Shown here in pieces: positions 1 through 6,775 of a DNA stretch of 10,867 nucleotides (position 1 is the stretch's first letter; each line of letters starts with the position of its first letter). Made by a program: the position numbers and the translations under genes. The notes under the pieces are model-generated. The model did no database searches. It was not told the DNA's origin and worked only from the letters and a program-made list of their open reading frames with translations. The stretch comes from Clostridiales bacterium (lineage in GTDB: Bacteria; Bacillota; Clostridia; Christensenellales; CAG-138): contig JAISXK010000088.1 in the NCBI GenBank assembly GCA_031270585.1, positions 1 to 10,867 of the forward strand, in the 5' to 3' direction.

Positions 1-722
1 TTAGCGTGACGCAGCCGCCCGCTAACACGCTTGCCCCCGGGGGCGATACCTTGGCCATAGTAACGCCCGCCGCAGGGCTTTCCCCCGGCACATACACCGC
101 CACAGTCACCGTCTCCGCCGGCAACAGCACATCACCCGTTTACTTTCCCATAACCCTTGTGGTGGAAGACGACGATTATTGGGGCAGCACCACCTACACC
201 ACCCGCACCTTAACCCATAGCGCCACCGGCGTGCGGGTGTATGGCCGCATGGTTGGTTCCGCCTCGCTATCGGTAGTGGAAAACTCGCTGCACGCGCAGG
301 GTACCTGCACGGCGTGCGACACCATACGCGAGTGGATGGCCGCAGGCAACGTAATAAAGACCTATAACATCAACATCAGCAACGGCTACACGGGCGATAT
401 GCTCGTTTCCATACCCGTGGGCAGCGCCTACAACGGCCAGCAGCTCACCATGGTGCACGATAACGGCGGGTATCTTGAAAGAAGCACGGTTACCGTAAAC
501 AACGGGTACGCGGCAAGCACCTATGCGTCGCTTTCGCCCTTTGCGGTGCTCAACGGCGTATATAGTAACCTGCCCGGCGATAATACCGTGGTTGACCCGC
601 CCAAGACCGGCGGCGAGCCCGTTTACTTCTCGTGGGGGGCGCTTGCCGTCACGCTTTCATTGTTGCTTGCCTGTGTTTGCGCGATTGGCATACTCTATAA
701 AAAGCGCAAGGGGCAAAACTAA
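1..722 (+). CDS. Cell-wall-anchored surface protein, C-terminal part (5' end outside window)
   Basis: The frame is open from base 3 with no credible start; the GTG at position 6 is an internal valine, so this is the tail of a longer protein. Counting from that GTG, residues 10-53 look like the end of an Ig-like beta domain, with a GLSPGTYTATVTVS-type strand pair. Residues 75-182 form a second beta-rich domain with the pattern GYTG...SIPVGSAYNGQ...NGGYLE...NNGYA...SLSPFAVL, a layout I associate with domains that precede sorting signals in clostridial surface proteins. Residues 199-203 are PPKTG, followed by a hydrophobic stretch (about 206-230) and the basic tail YKKRKGQN. That is a complete sortase signal: motif, membrane segment, positive tail. 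The protein is inferred to be exported and covalently attached to peptidoglycan. Its adhesive or enzymatic role lies upstream and cannot be told. A hairpin terminator follows directly. Confidence 0.85.
   Translation, partial: SVTQPPANTLAPGGDTLAIVTPAAGLSPGTYTATVTVSAGNSTSPVYFPITLVVEDDDYWGSTTYTTRTLTHSATGVRVYGRMVGSASLSVVENSLHAQGTCTACDTIREWMAAGNVIKTYNINISNGYTGDMLVSIPVGSAYNGQQLTMVHDNGGYLERSTVTVNNGYAASTYASLSPFAVLNGVYSNLPGDNTVVDPPKTGGEPVYFSWGALAVTLSLLLACVCAIGILYKKRKGQN
597..611 (+). other. Sortase recognition motif PPKTG
   Basis: Codons CCG CCC AAG ACC GGC encode PPKTG, about 36 residues before the stop, ahead of a hydrophobic segment and a KKRK tail. PPKTG and SPKTG are recognised by the class B sortase of Clostridioides difficile, which uses (S/P)PxTG instead of LPxTG. 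By analogy this organism should carry a sortase of that specificity elsewhere in its genome. Confidence 0.75.
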
Positions 723-731
723 GTAAACGAA

Positions 732-787
732 CGGGGCTGTATCGTTACGCGTTAAAAACGCTTACCGGTACAGCCCCGCTTTTAAAC
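732..787. terminator. Shared rho-independent terminator between convergent genes
   Basis: Positions 732-751 pair with 759-778: the outer ten base pairs (CGGGGCTGTA with its complement) are perfect, and the inner ten carry three mismatches or wobbles. The loop is the 7-base TTAAAAA. The + strand continues into CTTTTAAA, so this ends the surface-protein transcript. It also lies just past the stop of the minus-strand PLP gene, where the opposite strand reads TTCGTTTACTT, so it may serve both genes. Confidence 0.88.
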
Positions 788-814
788 CGTTATACTTGAA
801 CATTTTGCCCGTTT

Positions 815-2290
815 TTACAGGGCTTTTTGCACGCCCGTTTCCTCGTTAAACGCCTCTATCAGCGCGTCGATATCCTTGCCCTGCCCGTGTATGCCGCCCC
901 AATAGCTTTCGTGCTCATACCATTGGGCGTTCAACTCCTCCACATCCTTGCCCTGCTGCTCTACCCAGGTATAATACTTCAGGTTGTGTATGCGCTTGCG
1001 GGTTTCGTAGGTAAGCTCTTCGAGATAATCGGTACGCGCGCCGCGCATATGCCCGTAATAGTCTGCGGCCGCGCGCACTTCGCTATACGCGCCTTGCTCA
1101 CAGTTTAGCTCTTCTAGGCGCGAGCCGTACATCTCTGCGGAATCGGTGCCCACGGTAAAGAGCGTGTCGTTTTCGGTAAGCTCGTAGTACCTGGCCATCT
1201 TTACGCAGCACAGCACGTTGGCTATGCCGGATACACCCAATAGCGAGAGCCTGTTTAGCAGGGCATCGGGCAGCCCCAGCTCTTTTTGCAGGTACCTTTT
1301 GCCGGTATCGGTGTTAAAAAGCCGCAATAGGTTCCGGCAGTCGTTATCGTCTATACCGATCACCATGTCCGTATTTCTCACGTTATGCACCCAGGGCACG
1401 TGCTTGTCGCCAATGCCCTCGATGCGGTGCCCGCCAAAGCCGTTGTTTAATAGCGTGGGGCATTGCAGCGCCTCGCCCACGGCCAGCCTGGCATGGGGGT
1501 ATTTTTCTTTTATATAGTCGCCGCCGGCCATGGTGCCGGCCGATCCCGATGTAAACGCCATGCCGGCCAGGCGGTCGTTTTCACGCCTGATCTTTAAAAA
1601 ACAATCCTCTATGGCCTTGCCGGTAACGGTGTAGTGCCACAGGTGGTTGCCCATCTCGTCAAATTGGTTAAATATCACCACATCCTCGCGGGTATTGCGA
1701 AGCTCCCACGTTTTATCGAATATCTCTTTCACGTTGCTTTCGCATCCCGGCGTGGCTATTACCTCGCCCGCGATGCTTTTAAGCCAGTCAAAGCGCTCAC
1801 GGCTCATTTCCGCCGGCAATATCGCTATGGAGTCGCACGAGAGCAGCTTCGAGTTGTACGCGCCGCCGCGGCAATAATTGCCCGTGGAGGGCCACACCGC
1901 CTTGTTGTAGGTAGGGTCAAACTGGCCCGTAACGAGCCTTGGCGCGAGACACCCGAAGGAGGCCCCCACCTTGTGGCACCCTGTGGGGAACCACTTGCCC
2001 AAAAGCACGATAATGCGCGCCGCAACGCCGCTTAACGCGGCGGGTATTTCTAAATAGTTTACGTCGGCAAAGCCGCCGCCCCGCGTAACGGGCTCGTTGT
2101 GCCAGCTGATGCGAAACAGGTTTAAGGGGCTGATATCCCACATGCCAACGTCCTTTAGCGCCCGCTTGATTTTATCGGGTATCAGCGCGGGGTCGCGCAT
2201 TTGCGCCAATGTGGGTATAACGATTTTGTTTTCGCGCGCCCTTTTGATGGTACGCCGCAAGCCCTCTTTATTGATGGTTAAATCAATCAT
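815..2290 (-). CDS. Fold-type II PLP-dependent enzyme (cysteine/threonine synthase superfamily), substrate unassigned
   Basis: The 491-residue protein has the three hallmarks of the tryptophan-synthase-beta fold. The likely Schiff-base lysine is K107 in GCHKVGASFG. The substrate/carboxylate loop PSTGN is at 134-138, in the place of the usual S-x-G-N. A glycine-rich phosphate loop, SGSAGTMAGG, is at 248-257. The protein is longer than O-acetylserine sulfhydrylase (about 310 residues), with about 70 extra N-terminal residues and a C-terminal extension from about 400 rich in Tyr and charged residues. Clostridia encode proteins of this length that are named only 'PLP-dependent enzyme'; OrtB, the beta subunit of 2-amino-4-ketopentanoate thiolase, is a relative of similar size, but no ornithine-pathway partner is visible here. 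The ATG follows GGAG at a spacing of about 10. It is the last gene of the minus-strand block and has its own leader. Reaction (lyase, desulfhydrase or synthase) is not inferable. Confidence 0.82.
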   Translation of the reverse strand: MIDLTINKEGLRRTIKRARENKIVIPTLAQMRDPALIPDKIKRALKDVGMWDISPLNLFRISWHNEPVTRGGGFADVNYLEIPAALSGVAARIIVLLGKWFPTGCHKVGASFGCLAPRLVTGQFDPTYNKAVWPSTGNYCRGGAYNSKLLSCDSIAILPAEMSRERFDWLKSIAGEVIATPGCESNVKEIFDKTWELRNTREDVVIFNQFDEMGNHLWHYTVTGKAIEDCFLKIRRENDRLAGMAFTSGSAGTMAGGDYIKEKYPHARLAVGEALQCPTLLNNGFGGHRIEGIGDKHVPWVHNVRNTDMVIGIDDNDCRNLLRLFNTDTGKRYLQKELGLPDALLNRLSLLGVSGIANVLCCVKMARYYELTENDTLFTVGTDSAEMYGSRLEELNCEQGAYSEVRAAADYYGHMRGARTDYLEELTYETRKRIHNLKYYTWVEQQGKDVEELNAQWYEHESYWGGIHGQGKDIDALIEAFNEETGVQKAL

Positions 2291-2330
2291 GACGATACCG
2301 CTCCAATCATAAATTTTTACCTGGAGAAAA

Positions 2331-2379
2331 AACTACACGCAAACTACACGTATGTGAAGGGGTTCCATCCATAGTGTAG
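2331..2379. repeat. Repeat cluster in the PLP-gene leader: two direct and one inverted copy
   Basis: AACTACACG occurs at 2331-2339 and again at 2342-2350, an 11-bp (one helical turn) repeat. The core CTACAC recurs inverted as GTGTAG at 2374-2379. On the transcript (minus strand) CUACAC-UAUG can pair with CAUA-C-GUGUAG to form a roughly 10-bp hairpin using the nearer copy. The farther copy is followed by six T's. The layout fits an operator for a dimeric regulator, or less likely an RNA switch. It lies between the putative -10 box and the start codon. Confidence 0.5.
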
Positions 2380-2422
2380 CGCAGCGCGGGTGGTTTGTAA
2401 ACGAATTATCTTAAAATTATTT

Positions 2423-2428
2423 ATTATA
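2423..2428 (-). promoter_or_regulatory. Putative -10 box for the PLP enzyme gene
   Basis: The minus strand reads TATAAT in a very AT-rich stretch (2401-2450), 132 bases before the ATG. No good -35 hexamer stands 16-18 bases upstream (AATAAA at a 17-base spacing). A second weaker candidate is GATAAT at 2405-2410. If used, the transcript would begin near 2415 and carry a leader of about 125 bases containing the AACTACACG repeats. Confidence 0.4.
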
Positions 2429-2446
2429 TCTAAAAAATTTTTGTAT

Positions 2447-2917
2447 TTATTCCCCGGGCAGCTTGCACACGTCTATCCACTCGGCGCCGGTGATTTCTTG
2501 CAGACGTCCGGGCGTGATGGCGACCGCCGAGGCGGCGCTGCCTGCCGCCGGATAAACCGTTTCAAACCGCTTGAGCGAAACATCCAAATATACCGTTACC
2601 GGCCCGGCCAGGGCAAAAGGGCACACGCCGCCAACGGGGTGGCCTGTGGCTTTTAACGCCTCATCCGCGCTTAACAGCCTTGCCTTGTGCGAGAATGTAT
2701 CTTTATACTTTCTGTTATCTATCCTGGTATCCCCCGCAGTAACGATCAATATAGGCTCGCCCGCCACATCGAAGGAAAGGGTTTTCGCGATCAACTTCTC
2801 TTCCACGCCCAGCGCCCGCGCAGCCAGCGCAACCGTGGCGCTGGATTCCGCAAACTCTATAATACGCTCGGGTATGCCGTTCGTTTCAAAATACGCGCGT
2901 ACCTGTAAAATACCCAT
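2447..2917 (-). CDS. YbaK/EbsC-family aminoacyl-tRNA deacylase-like protein
   Basis: This 156-residue cytoplasmic protein is of normal length for the YbaK/ProX editing-domain family, whose members hydrolyse mischarged tRNAs such as Cys-tRNA(Pro) or Ala-tRNA(Pro) in trans. The family signatures are the conserved lysine in IAKTLSF (K45), the TAGDTRIDNRK stretch (60-70) and the glycine-rich loop GHPVGGVCPF (92-101). Which mischarged tRNA it clears cannot be read from sequence; the GVCPF form is common in clostridial members of the wider family, so E. coli YbaK specificity should not be assumed. The ATG has AGGGG about 9 bases upstream and starts 12 bases after the stop of the small membrane-protein gene, which indicates co-transcription with the tmk-like gene. 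No terminator is evident after its stop, so some read-through into the PLP gene is possible. Confidence 0.88.
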   Translation of the reverse strand: MGILQVRAYFETNGIPERIIEFAESSATVALAARALGVEEKLIAKTLSFDVAGEPILIVTAGDTRIDNRKYKDTFSHKARLLSADEALKATGHPVGGVCPFALAGPVTVYLDVSLKRFETVYPAAGSAASAVAITPGRLQEITGAEWIDVCKLPGE

Positions 2918-2929
2918 GCCGCAACGCCC

Positions 2930-3229
2930 CTATTTAAAAATATCGCGCACGGCGGCAAAAAAGCCGGGCGCGGCCCACAGCAGCAATATGACTTCGCCTA
3001 TGGCTATAGCGGGTATGCCCACGCGGATCTCTCTTTTGTATAAATCGCGCTTTGCGAAAAAGAACCCCAGCATAACGCCCAGCGCGCCCAGCAGGCAGGC
3101 CACTATGAAGAGTATGTTTTCATGAACGCGCAACTTGGAAATCCTGGCCAGTACGCGGTCGGCCACCGTCAAAATAAACCCCAGACCCGACATGATGAGA
3201 AACATGTACGCGATAATGTTTATAAACAT
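2930..3229 (-). CDS. Small integral membrane protein, DUF1294-like
   Basis: The 99-residue protein has three hydrophobic segments (about 3-22, 38-58 and 70-92). Between the first two lies a charged loop, DRVLARISKLRVHE, and after the second comes FFFAKRDLYKRE. This resembles DUF1294, where an Asp and Arg after helix 1, an R-(I/V)-x-E turn, a G-x-x-G-x-x-x-G helix (here LLGALGVMLG) and a basic loop are typical; the usual HK of that loop is replaced by KRDLYK, so the match is partial. No biochemical function is known for the family. The start follows GGGGG at about 4 bases. The gene sits 40 bases after the tmk-like gene and 12 before the deacylase gene in the same orientation, so it is probably part of that operon. 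Confidence 0.72.
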   Translation of the reverse strand: MFINIIAYMFLIMSGLGFILTVADRVLARISKLRVHENILFIVACLLGALGVMLGFFFAKRDLYKREIRVGIPAIAIGEVILLLWAAPGFFAAVRDIFK

Positions 3230-3269
3230 AAATCCCCCTTTTATTTTGCGCCGGACAGGCGCCGGTTAG

Positions 3270-3944
3270 CTAAAAAATATTATGTTTTAGCAGGGCTTCT
3301 TCCACCTGTATGGCAATTTCACGTTCGGGCTTCATGCCGTTTTCATCCATGCAGGGTATGAGAAAAACGTTTTCAAACAACGCGGCGTATTCCCTGTACT
3401 TTGCCCGCGCGCGGCGCTGCATGCCCGCCTGGCTCTCGTAAACGTCTCTGGCGTTGCCCGCGTACGCGCGATAGCCCTTACGCAACACGTTGGCGCCGGC
3501 TTCCTCTATGTTTACGTCAAGATAAATAATAGCGTCCGGCTGCGGCAGATCAAGCCGGCCATACTCCAGATCCATCACAAAGCCGAGTATATCCGGCCCA
3601 TCGAGATCGCGTTCGCGTATGCTTTGGTATACCGCGTTCGATAATACATACCTGTTGATGAGCAGCGCGTCGGTATCGCCCAAATCAAGCTCCCGAAAGG
3701 CTAAGTACCGATCCATCGCAAACCACAGCGCCATGCTTTTGCTGTCCACATCCGACGCCGCCACGCCCTGCGCGTTTGTAAGGTAATTGCCTATTTCGCG
3801 GCCAAAGAAGCTGCCATATACCGGGAAGGATATCGTATCCACCCGCATGCCCCGCTTTTTCAGCGCACGGGCAAGAAGGTTCATCTGCACCGTTTTTCCA
3901 CTGCCATCAATGCCCTCAAAGGCGATTATTGACGTGCCCAGCAT
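3270..3944 (-). CDS. tmk: Thymidylate kinase (dTMP kinase), clostridial variant
   Basis: The 224-residue protein is a P-loop nucleoside monophosphate kinase expected to turn dTMP into dTDP with ATP. Walker A is GIDGSGKT at 11-18; FPVY at 40-43 matches the dTMP-side FPxY motif; MDRY at 77-80 and the LID region (about 155-170, RKGYR...ARDVYE) follow. The usual DRY motif of the nucleotide-binding core is NRYV at 97-100 followed by LSNAVYQ. A similar RYTTSN(A/M)xHQ pattern is found in a clostridial subgroup that lies apart from classic Tmk, so the enzyme may be that group's dTMP kinase or a paralogue with shifted specificity. Length is normal. The ATG lies 3 bases after GGGGGAG and about 28 bases below the putative transcription start. 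It is the first gene of the minus-strand operon. Confidence 0.82.
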   Translation of the reverse strand: MLGTSIIAFEGIDGSGKTVQMNLLARALKKRGMRVDTISFPVYGSFFGREIGNYLTNAQGVAASDVDSKSMALWFAMDRYLAFRELDLGDTDALLINRYVLSNAVYQSIRERDLDGPDILGFVMDLEYGRLDLPQPDAIIYLDVNIEEAGANVLRKGYRAYAGNARDVYESQAGMQRRARAKYREYAALFENVFLIPCMDENGMKPEREIAIQVEEALLKHNIF

Positions 3945-3978
3945 ACGCTCCCCCTTATTTGTAAATACGCCTTGCGGC

Positions 3979-3991
3979 TATTATATCACAC
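3979..3991 (-). promoter_or_regulatory. Extended -10 promoter for the tmk operon
   Basis: The minus strand reads GTGTGATATAATA, holding TATAAT (3985 to 3980) preceded by TG-n, the extended -10 signature. A weak -35 candidate, TTGCGG, lies at 4010-4005 with a long 19-base spacer. The predicted start is near 3973, about 28 bases before the tmk ATG. The same 13 bases recur in front of rsmD. Confidence 0.65.
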
Positions 3992-4049
3992 GCCGCGAGC
4001 GCCCCGCAATAACGCGCGGCTTATTGGTGGGGTTTTGTGGTTTTGCGCA

Positions 4050-4079
4050 TTGGCTCGCGCAGCGCATGTATGGTATACT
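4050..4079 (+). promoter_or_regulatory. Promoter for the propeller-radA operon
   Basis: TTGGCT (4050-4055, four of six matches to TTGACA) is separated by 18 bases from TATACT (4074-4079). TGG immediately before the -10 makes it an extended -10. The predicted start is near 4086, giving a leader of about 104 bases before the ATG at 4190. It diverges from the tmk promoter about 90 bases away. Confidence 0.62.
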
Positions 4080-4086
4080 CATTTTA

Positions 4087-4145
4087 GCATACGCCGGTTG
4101 GTTGTTTTGTTCTTGCACGCGGCTTTACAACCCGGCCGGTTATGC
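4087..4145 (+). other. Inverted repeat in the leader of the propeller-radA transcript
   Basis: GCATA (4087-4091) pairs with TATGC (4141-4145), and inside this an imperfect arm CGCCGG..GGTTG faces CAAC-CCGGCCGG, leaving a loop of about 23 bases. The structure would begin at the predicted transcription start. It has no U-run after it, so it is not a terminator; it could stabilise the mRNA or be incidental in GC-rich sequence. Confidence 0.35.
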
Positions 4146-4189
4146 CGATAAAAAATGTAACCGATTATACACGCGCTCATGGAGAGATT

Positions 4190-5407
4190 ATGGCAAAACG
4201 CACACGTTACAAGCCCAAACGAAAAAAACTCAACCTGCGTAGCGGCAACGCGGGCCCTATTGCGACCATGCTTGCAAGCATACTGGGCATAGCGGCCGTG
4301 CTGGCGCTTATCGTATTCGTGGCGCTGCCGCGGCTTTTGCCGCTGATTGGCCTTGGCGGCGTGCGTCTGCCCTGGCAGCCCACGCCCAGCCCCCAGCCAA
4401 CCATACGCCCCACGCCCACGCCGCACCCTATCATGAGCGCCGACCCCTATGAGATACAGCGCGAGGTTGAACTGCCGGCGGATCGCGATTATTTAAGCTA
4501 CCGCTGGTTTGCCGACCCCTACGCCTACGGCGGCCGCCTTGTGTTTGTTGCCGGCATGCTTGTGGAAAACGACATACACATGAACGCGCTGTTTTTGCTG
4601 GATATGGATACCGGCGAGGTTTTGCCGGTGGACGCGCAGCTGGAATACCAGGATTATGTATATCCCGTCTTAAACGACGAATGGCTTGTTTACCTGGATA
4701 GCCGCGCCAACGGCAGCGGCGCCATACGCGCCATGCGCTGGGATAGCGGCCAGTCTGTAAAAGTAAAGGATGTGGGCACCGGGCAACCGAGGCTGCACCT
4801 GGACGGCGGCATACTCGCCTGGATGGAGCGCACAGGCAGCGGCATGGATAAGCTCTTTGTTTGCGATTTGACCACGCTCGAAAGCGTAACGGTGCAAACG
4901 TTTGATAAAACGCCCTATGGCATGTCCGGCATATCGCTGTGCGGGGGCGAAATCGTATACGCCTATGAGGATCCCTACGCCGACGAATCCGCAGGCGGTG
5001 AAAAAGGCACAAGCGGCATCTACTCCGTGCGGGTATCCACCGGTGAAAGCAGCGTATACCGCCCCGAAACCTATGTGCACAACCCCATGACAAACGGCAG
5101 CCACTGGGTATGGCGCGACGGGCTTTATGGTGAAAATAACAATCTCTATTACACACAGGGCGGATCCGCGCCGCAGCTCATTGCGGAAAATATACTGGAG
5201 TATGGCATCAGCGACTCATTTGTCGCATATAGCAAGTATAACGAACCCATCAAGGTGTATCTGTTCGATAAAGATATTGAGATAGATATTACGCCTAATG
5301 TGGATCAGGAACGCACGCAGTTGCTTGCCGTAACCAACGGCGTTGTGATATGGATGGATATCACTTCGCGTGAGCGCGAAGTAATGAAATACGCGAGGAT
5401 GGAATAA
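4190..5407 (+). CDS. Membrane-anchored beta-propeller protein (seven repeats), function unknown
   Basis: The ATG at 4190 is preferred over an in-frame ATG at 4142 because GGAGAG lies just before it and nothing lies before the other. The 405-residue product starts with a basic cytoplasmic tail (KRTRYKPKRKK), one membrane helix (about 22-47) and a Pro/Thr linker (62-80), placing the rest outside the cell. From about 115 to 405 a motif of the form 'hydrophobic-V/A-W/Y ... LY-x-x-D-x-x-T/S' recurs seven times, with first strands near residues 116, 165, 208, 254, 305, 344 and 385. This fits a seven-bladed propeller of the TolB/DUF5050-like kind. I see no catalytic motif; a binding or scaffold role at the envelope is inferred. 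It is the promoter-proximal gene of a pair with radA, three bases downstream. Confidence 0.75.
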   Translation: MAKRTRYKPKRKKLNLRSGNAGPIATMLASILGIAAVLALIVFVALPRLLPLIGLGGVRLPWQPTPSPQPTIRPTPTPHPIMSADPYEIQREVELPADRDYLSYRWFADPYAYGGRLVFVAGMLVENDIHMNALFLLDMDTGEVLPVDAQLEYQDYVYPVLNDEWLVYLDSRANGSGAIRAMRWDSGQSVKVKDVGTGQPRLHLDGGILAWMERTGSGMDKLFVCDLTTLESVTVQTFDKTPYGMSGISLCGGEIVYAYEDPYADESAGGEKGTSGIYSVRVSTGESSVYRPETYVHNPMTNGSHWVWRDGLYGENNNLYYTQGGSAPQLIAENILEYGISDSFVAYSKYNEPIKVYLFDKDIEIDITPNVDQERTQLLAVTNGVVIWMDITSREREVMKYARME

Positions 5408-5410
5408 ACC

Positions 5411-6736
5411 ATGGCAAAAACGGCGCGCGCAACATTTTTCTGCGGCGAATGCGGGCATGAAAGCCCCAAATGGCTGGGCAATTGCCCGGGCTGCGGCAGT
5501 TGGAACACCATGGTGGAAAGCAGCGCCCTACAGGTAAAGGCGGGCGGGCTTCGCACGCAGGCGCAGCCGCTTAGCAGCGTGCAGGATGATGATCTGCGCC
5601 GTTACGGCACCGGCATGCAAGAGCTAGACCGCGTGCTGGGCGGTGGGCTATGCCGCGGCATGGCGGTGCTTTTGGGCGGCGACCCTGGCATCGGCAAATC
5701 CACGCTGCTGTTGCAGGTGGCGGGGCATCTGGCTTCATCCGGCGCGACACTGTATGTATCGGGCGAAGAATCCGCCGCGCAAATCAAATCCCGCGCCACC
5801 AGGCTTGGGGTAAAAAGCGATATGCTGTTGATCAACGAAACGGATATCGCCGCCATTGAAGCGGAGATTGACCGCCTGCGCCCGCAGTTTTTATTGGTAG
5901 ACAGCATACAGACCATGCACAGTCAGGATCTTTCCGGCAGCGCGGGCAGTGTCAGCCAGGTGCGCGAGGGCACCGCCACTTTCATAAAGATCGCCAAACG
6001 CACAGGCGCCGCCGTGCTGATTGTGGGGCATGTTACCAAAGACGGCGCCATAGCGGGCCCCCGCATCCTCGAACATATGGTGGATACCGTATTGTACTTT
6101 GAAGGCGAGCACCACGCCGATCTCAGGTTGCTGCGCGCCGTGAAAAACCGGTTTGGCTCCATCAACGAGGTGGGCGTGTTTGAAATGTGCGAAACCGGCA
6201 TGCGCCAGGTGCGCGATCCTTCGCGCCTGTTTTTATCGGGCCAGCATATGCCGGGCTGCGCCGTTACCTGCGCGTTGGAGGGCACCCGCCCCATGCTTGC
6301 GGAGGTGCAGGCGCTGTTATCCCTTAGCCCCTTTGGCGCGCCGCGCCGCATGGCCACGGGCATAGACCCCGGCCGCCTCAACCTGCTGCTGGCCGTGCTG
6401 GAAAACAAGGCGCGCGTGGGCGCGTCCAATAAAGACGTATATGTAAACGTGGTGGGCGGCCTGCGGCTAATCGAACGCGCGGTTGATCTTTCCGTGGCGC
6501 TCTGCGTCGCGTCGTGTGTAAAGAACAGGCCGCTTTTTGAAAATACCGCCGCCATAGGCGAGATCGGCCTTACGGGGGAGGTGCGCGCGGTATCCCAGAT
6601 GGAAAAGCGCATGCGCGAGTGCGTGCGGTTGGGCTTTTCCAACTTGATCGTGCCTAAGCTGGACGCGAAATACAACGTGCCCGGCGCGAACCTGACGCCT
6701 GTGCGCAACGTCGCCGAGGCTGCGGCGCTGTTGTGA
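5411..6736 (+). CDS. radA: DNA repair protein RadA (Sms), branch-migration ATPase
   Basis: The 441-residue protein has all RadA parts. A four-cysteine zinc finger (C11, C14, C25, C28; CGEC...CPGC) is followed by a RecA-like ATPase with Walker A GGDPGIGKST (89-98), Walker B LLVDS (161-165) and the RadA-specific KNRFG motif at 245-249. A C-terminal Lon-protease-like domain (about 290-441) carries GEIGLTGEVR. RadA is a hexameric DnaB-like helicase that drives branch migration during RecA-mediated recombination and repair. Length matches E. coli RadA (460). The ATG follows an AGGATGGA stretch inside the end of the upstream gene, with 3 bases between stop and start, so translation is probably coupled. 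In several Firmicutes radA sits near clpC or disA; those are not visible here, and its partner is the propeller gene instead. Confidence 0.97.
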   Translation: MAKTARATFFCGECGHESPKWLGNCPGCGSWNTMVESSALQVKAGGLRTQAQPLSSVQDDDLRRYGTGMQELDRVLGGGLCRGMAVLLGGDPGIGKSTLLLQVAGHLASSGATLYVSGEESAAQIKSRATRLGVKSDMLLINETDIAAIEAEIDRLRPQFLLVDSIQTMHSQDLSGSAGSVSQVREGTATFIKIAKRTGAAVLIVGHVTKDGAIAGPRILEHMVDTVLYFEGEHHADLRLLRAVKNRFGSINEVGVFEMCETGMRQVRDPSRLFLSGQHMPGCAVTCALEGTRPMLAEVQALLSLSPFGAPRRMATGIDPGRLNLLLAVLENKARVGASNKDVYVNVVGGLRLIERAVDLSVALCVASCVKNRPLFENTAAIGEIGLTGEVRAVSQMEKRMRECVRLGFSNLIVPKLDAKYNVPGANLTPVRNVAEAAALL

Positions 6737-6775
6737 TTTTTACAGGCATCGTGCGCTTTTTTCTTTATCGCGGGT

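Noticed and set aside
2327..2379. A classical transcription attenuator or T-box before the PLP gene
   Set aside because: The stem preceding the six T's is only six base pairs with a long loop, and there is no T-box consensus or specifier-loop architecture.
2571..3125. A 184-residue + strand open frame across the deacylase and DUF1294-like genes
   Set aside because: It runs antisense to two genes with good starts and family motifs; its own sequence is Ser/Thr-rich with no domain.
4431..5156. A 241-residue Arg/Cys-rich open frame on the minus strand opposite the propeller gene
   Set aside because: Composition dominated by Arg, Cys and Pro with no recognisable domain; it mirrors the codon pattern of the real gene.
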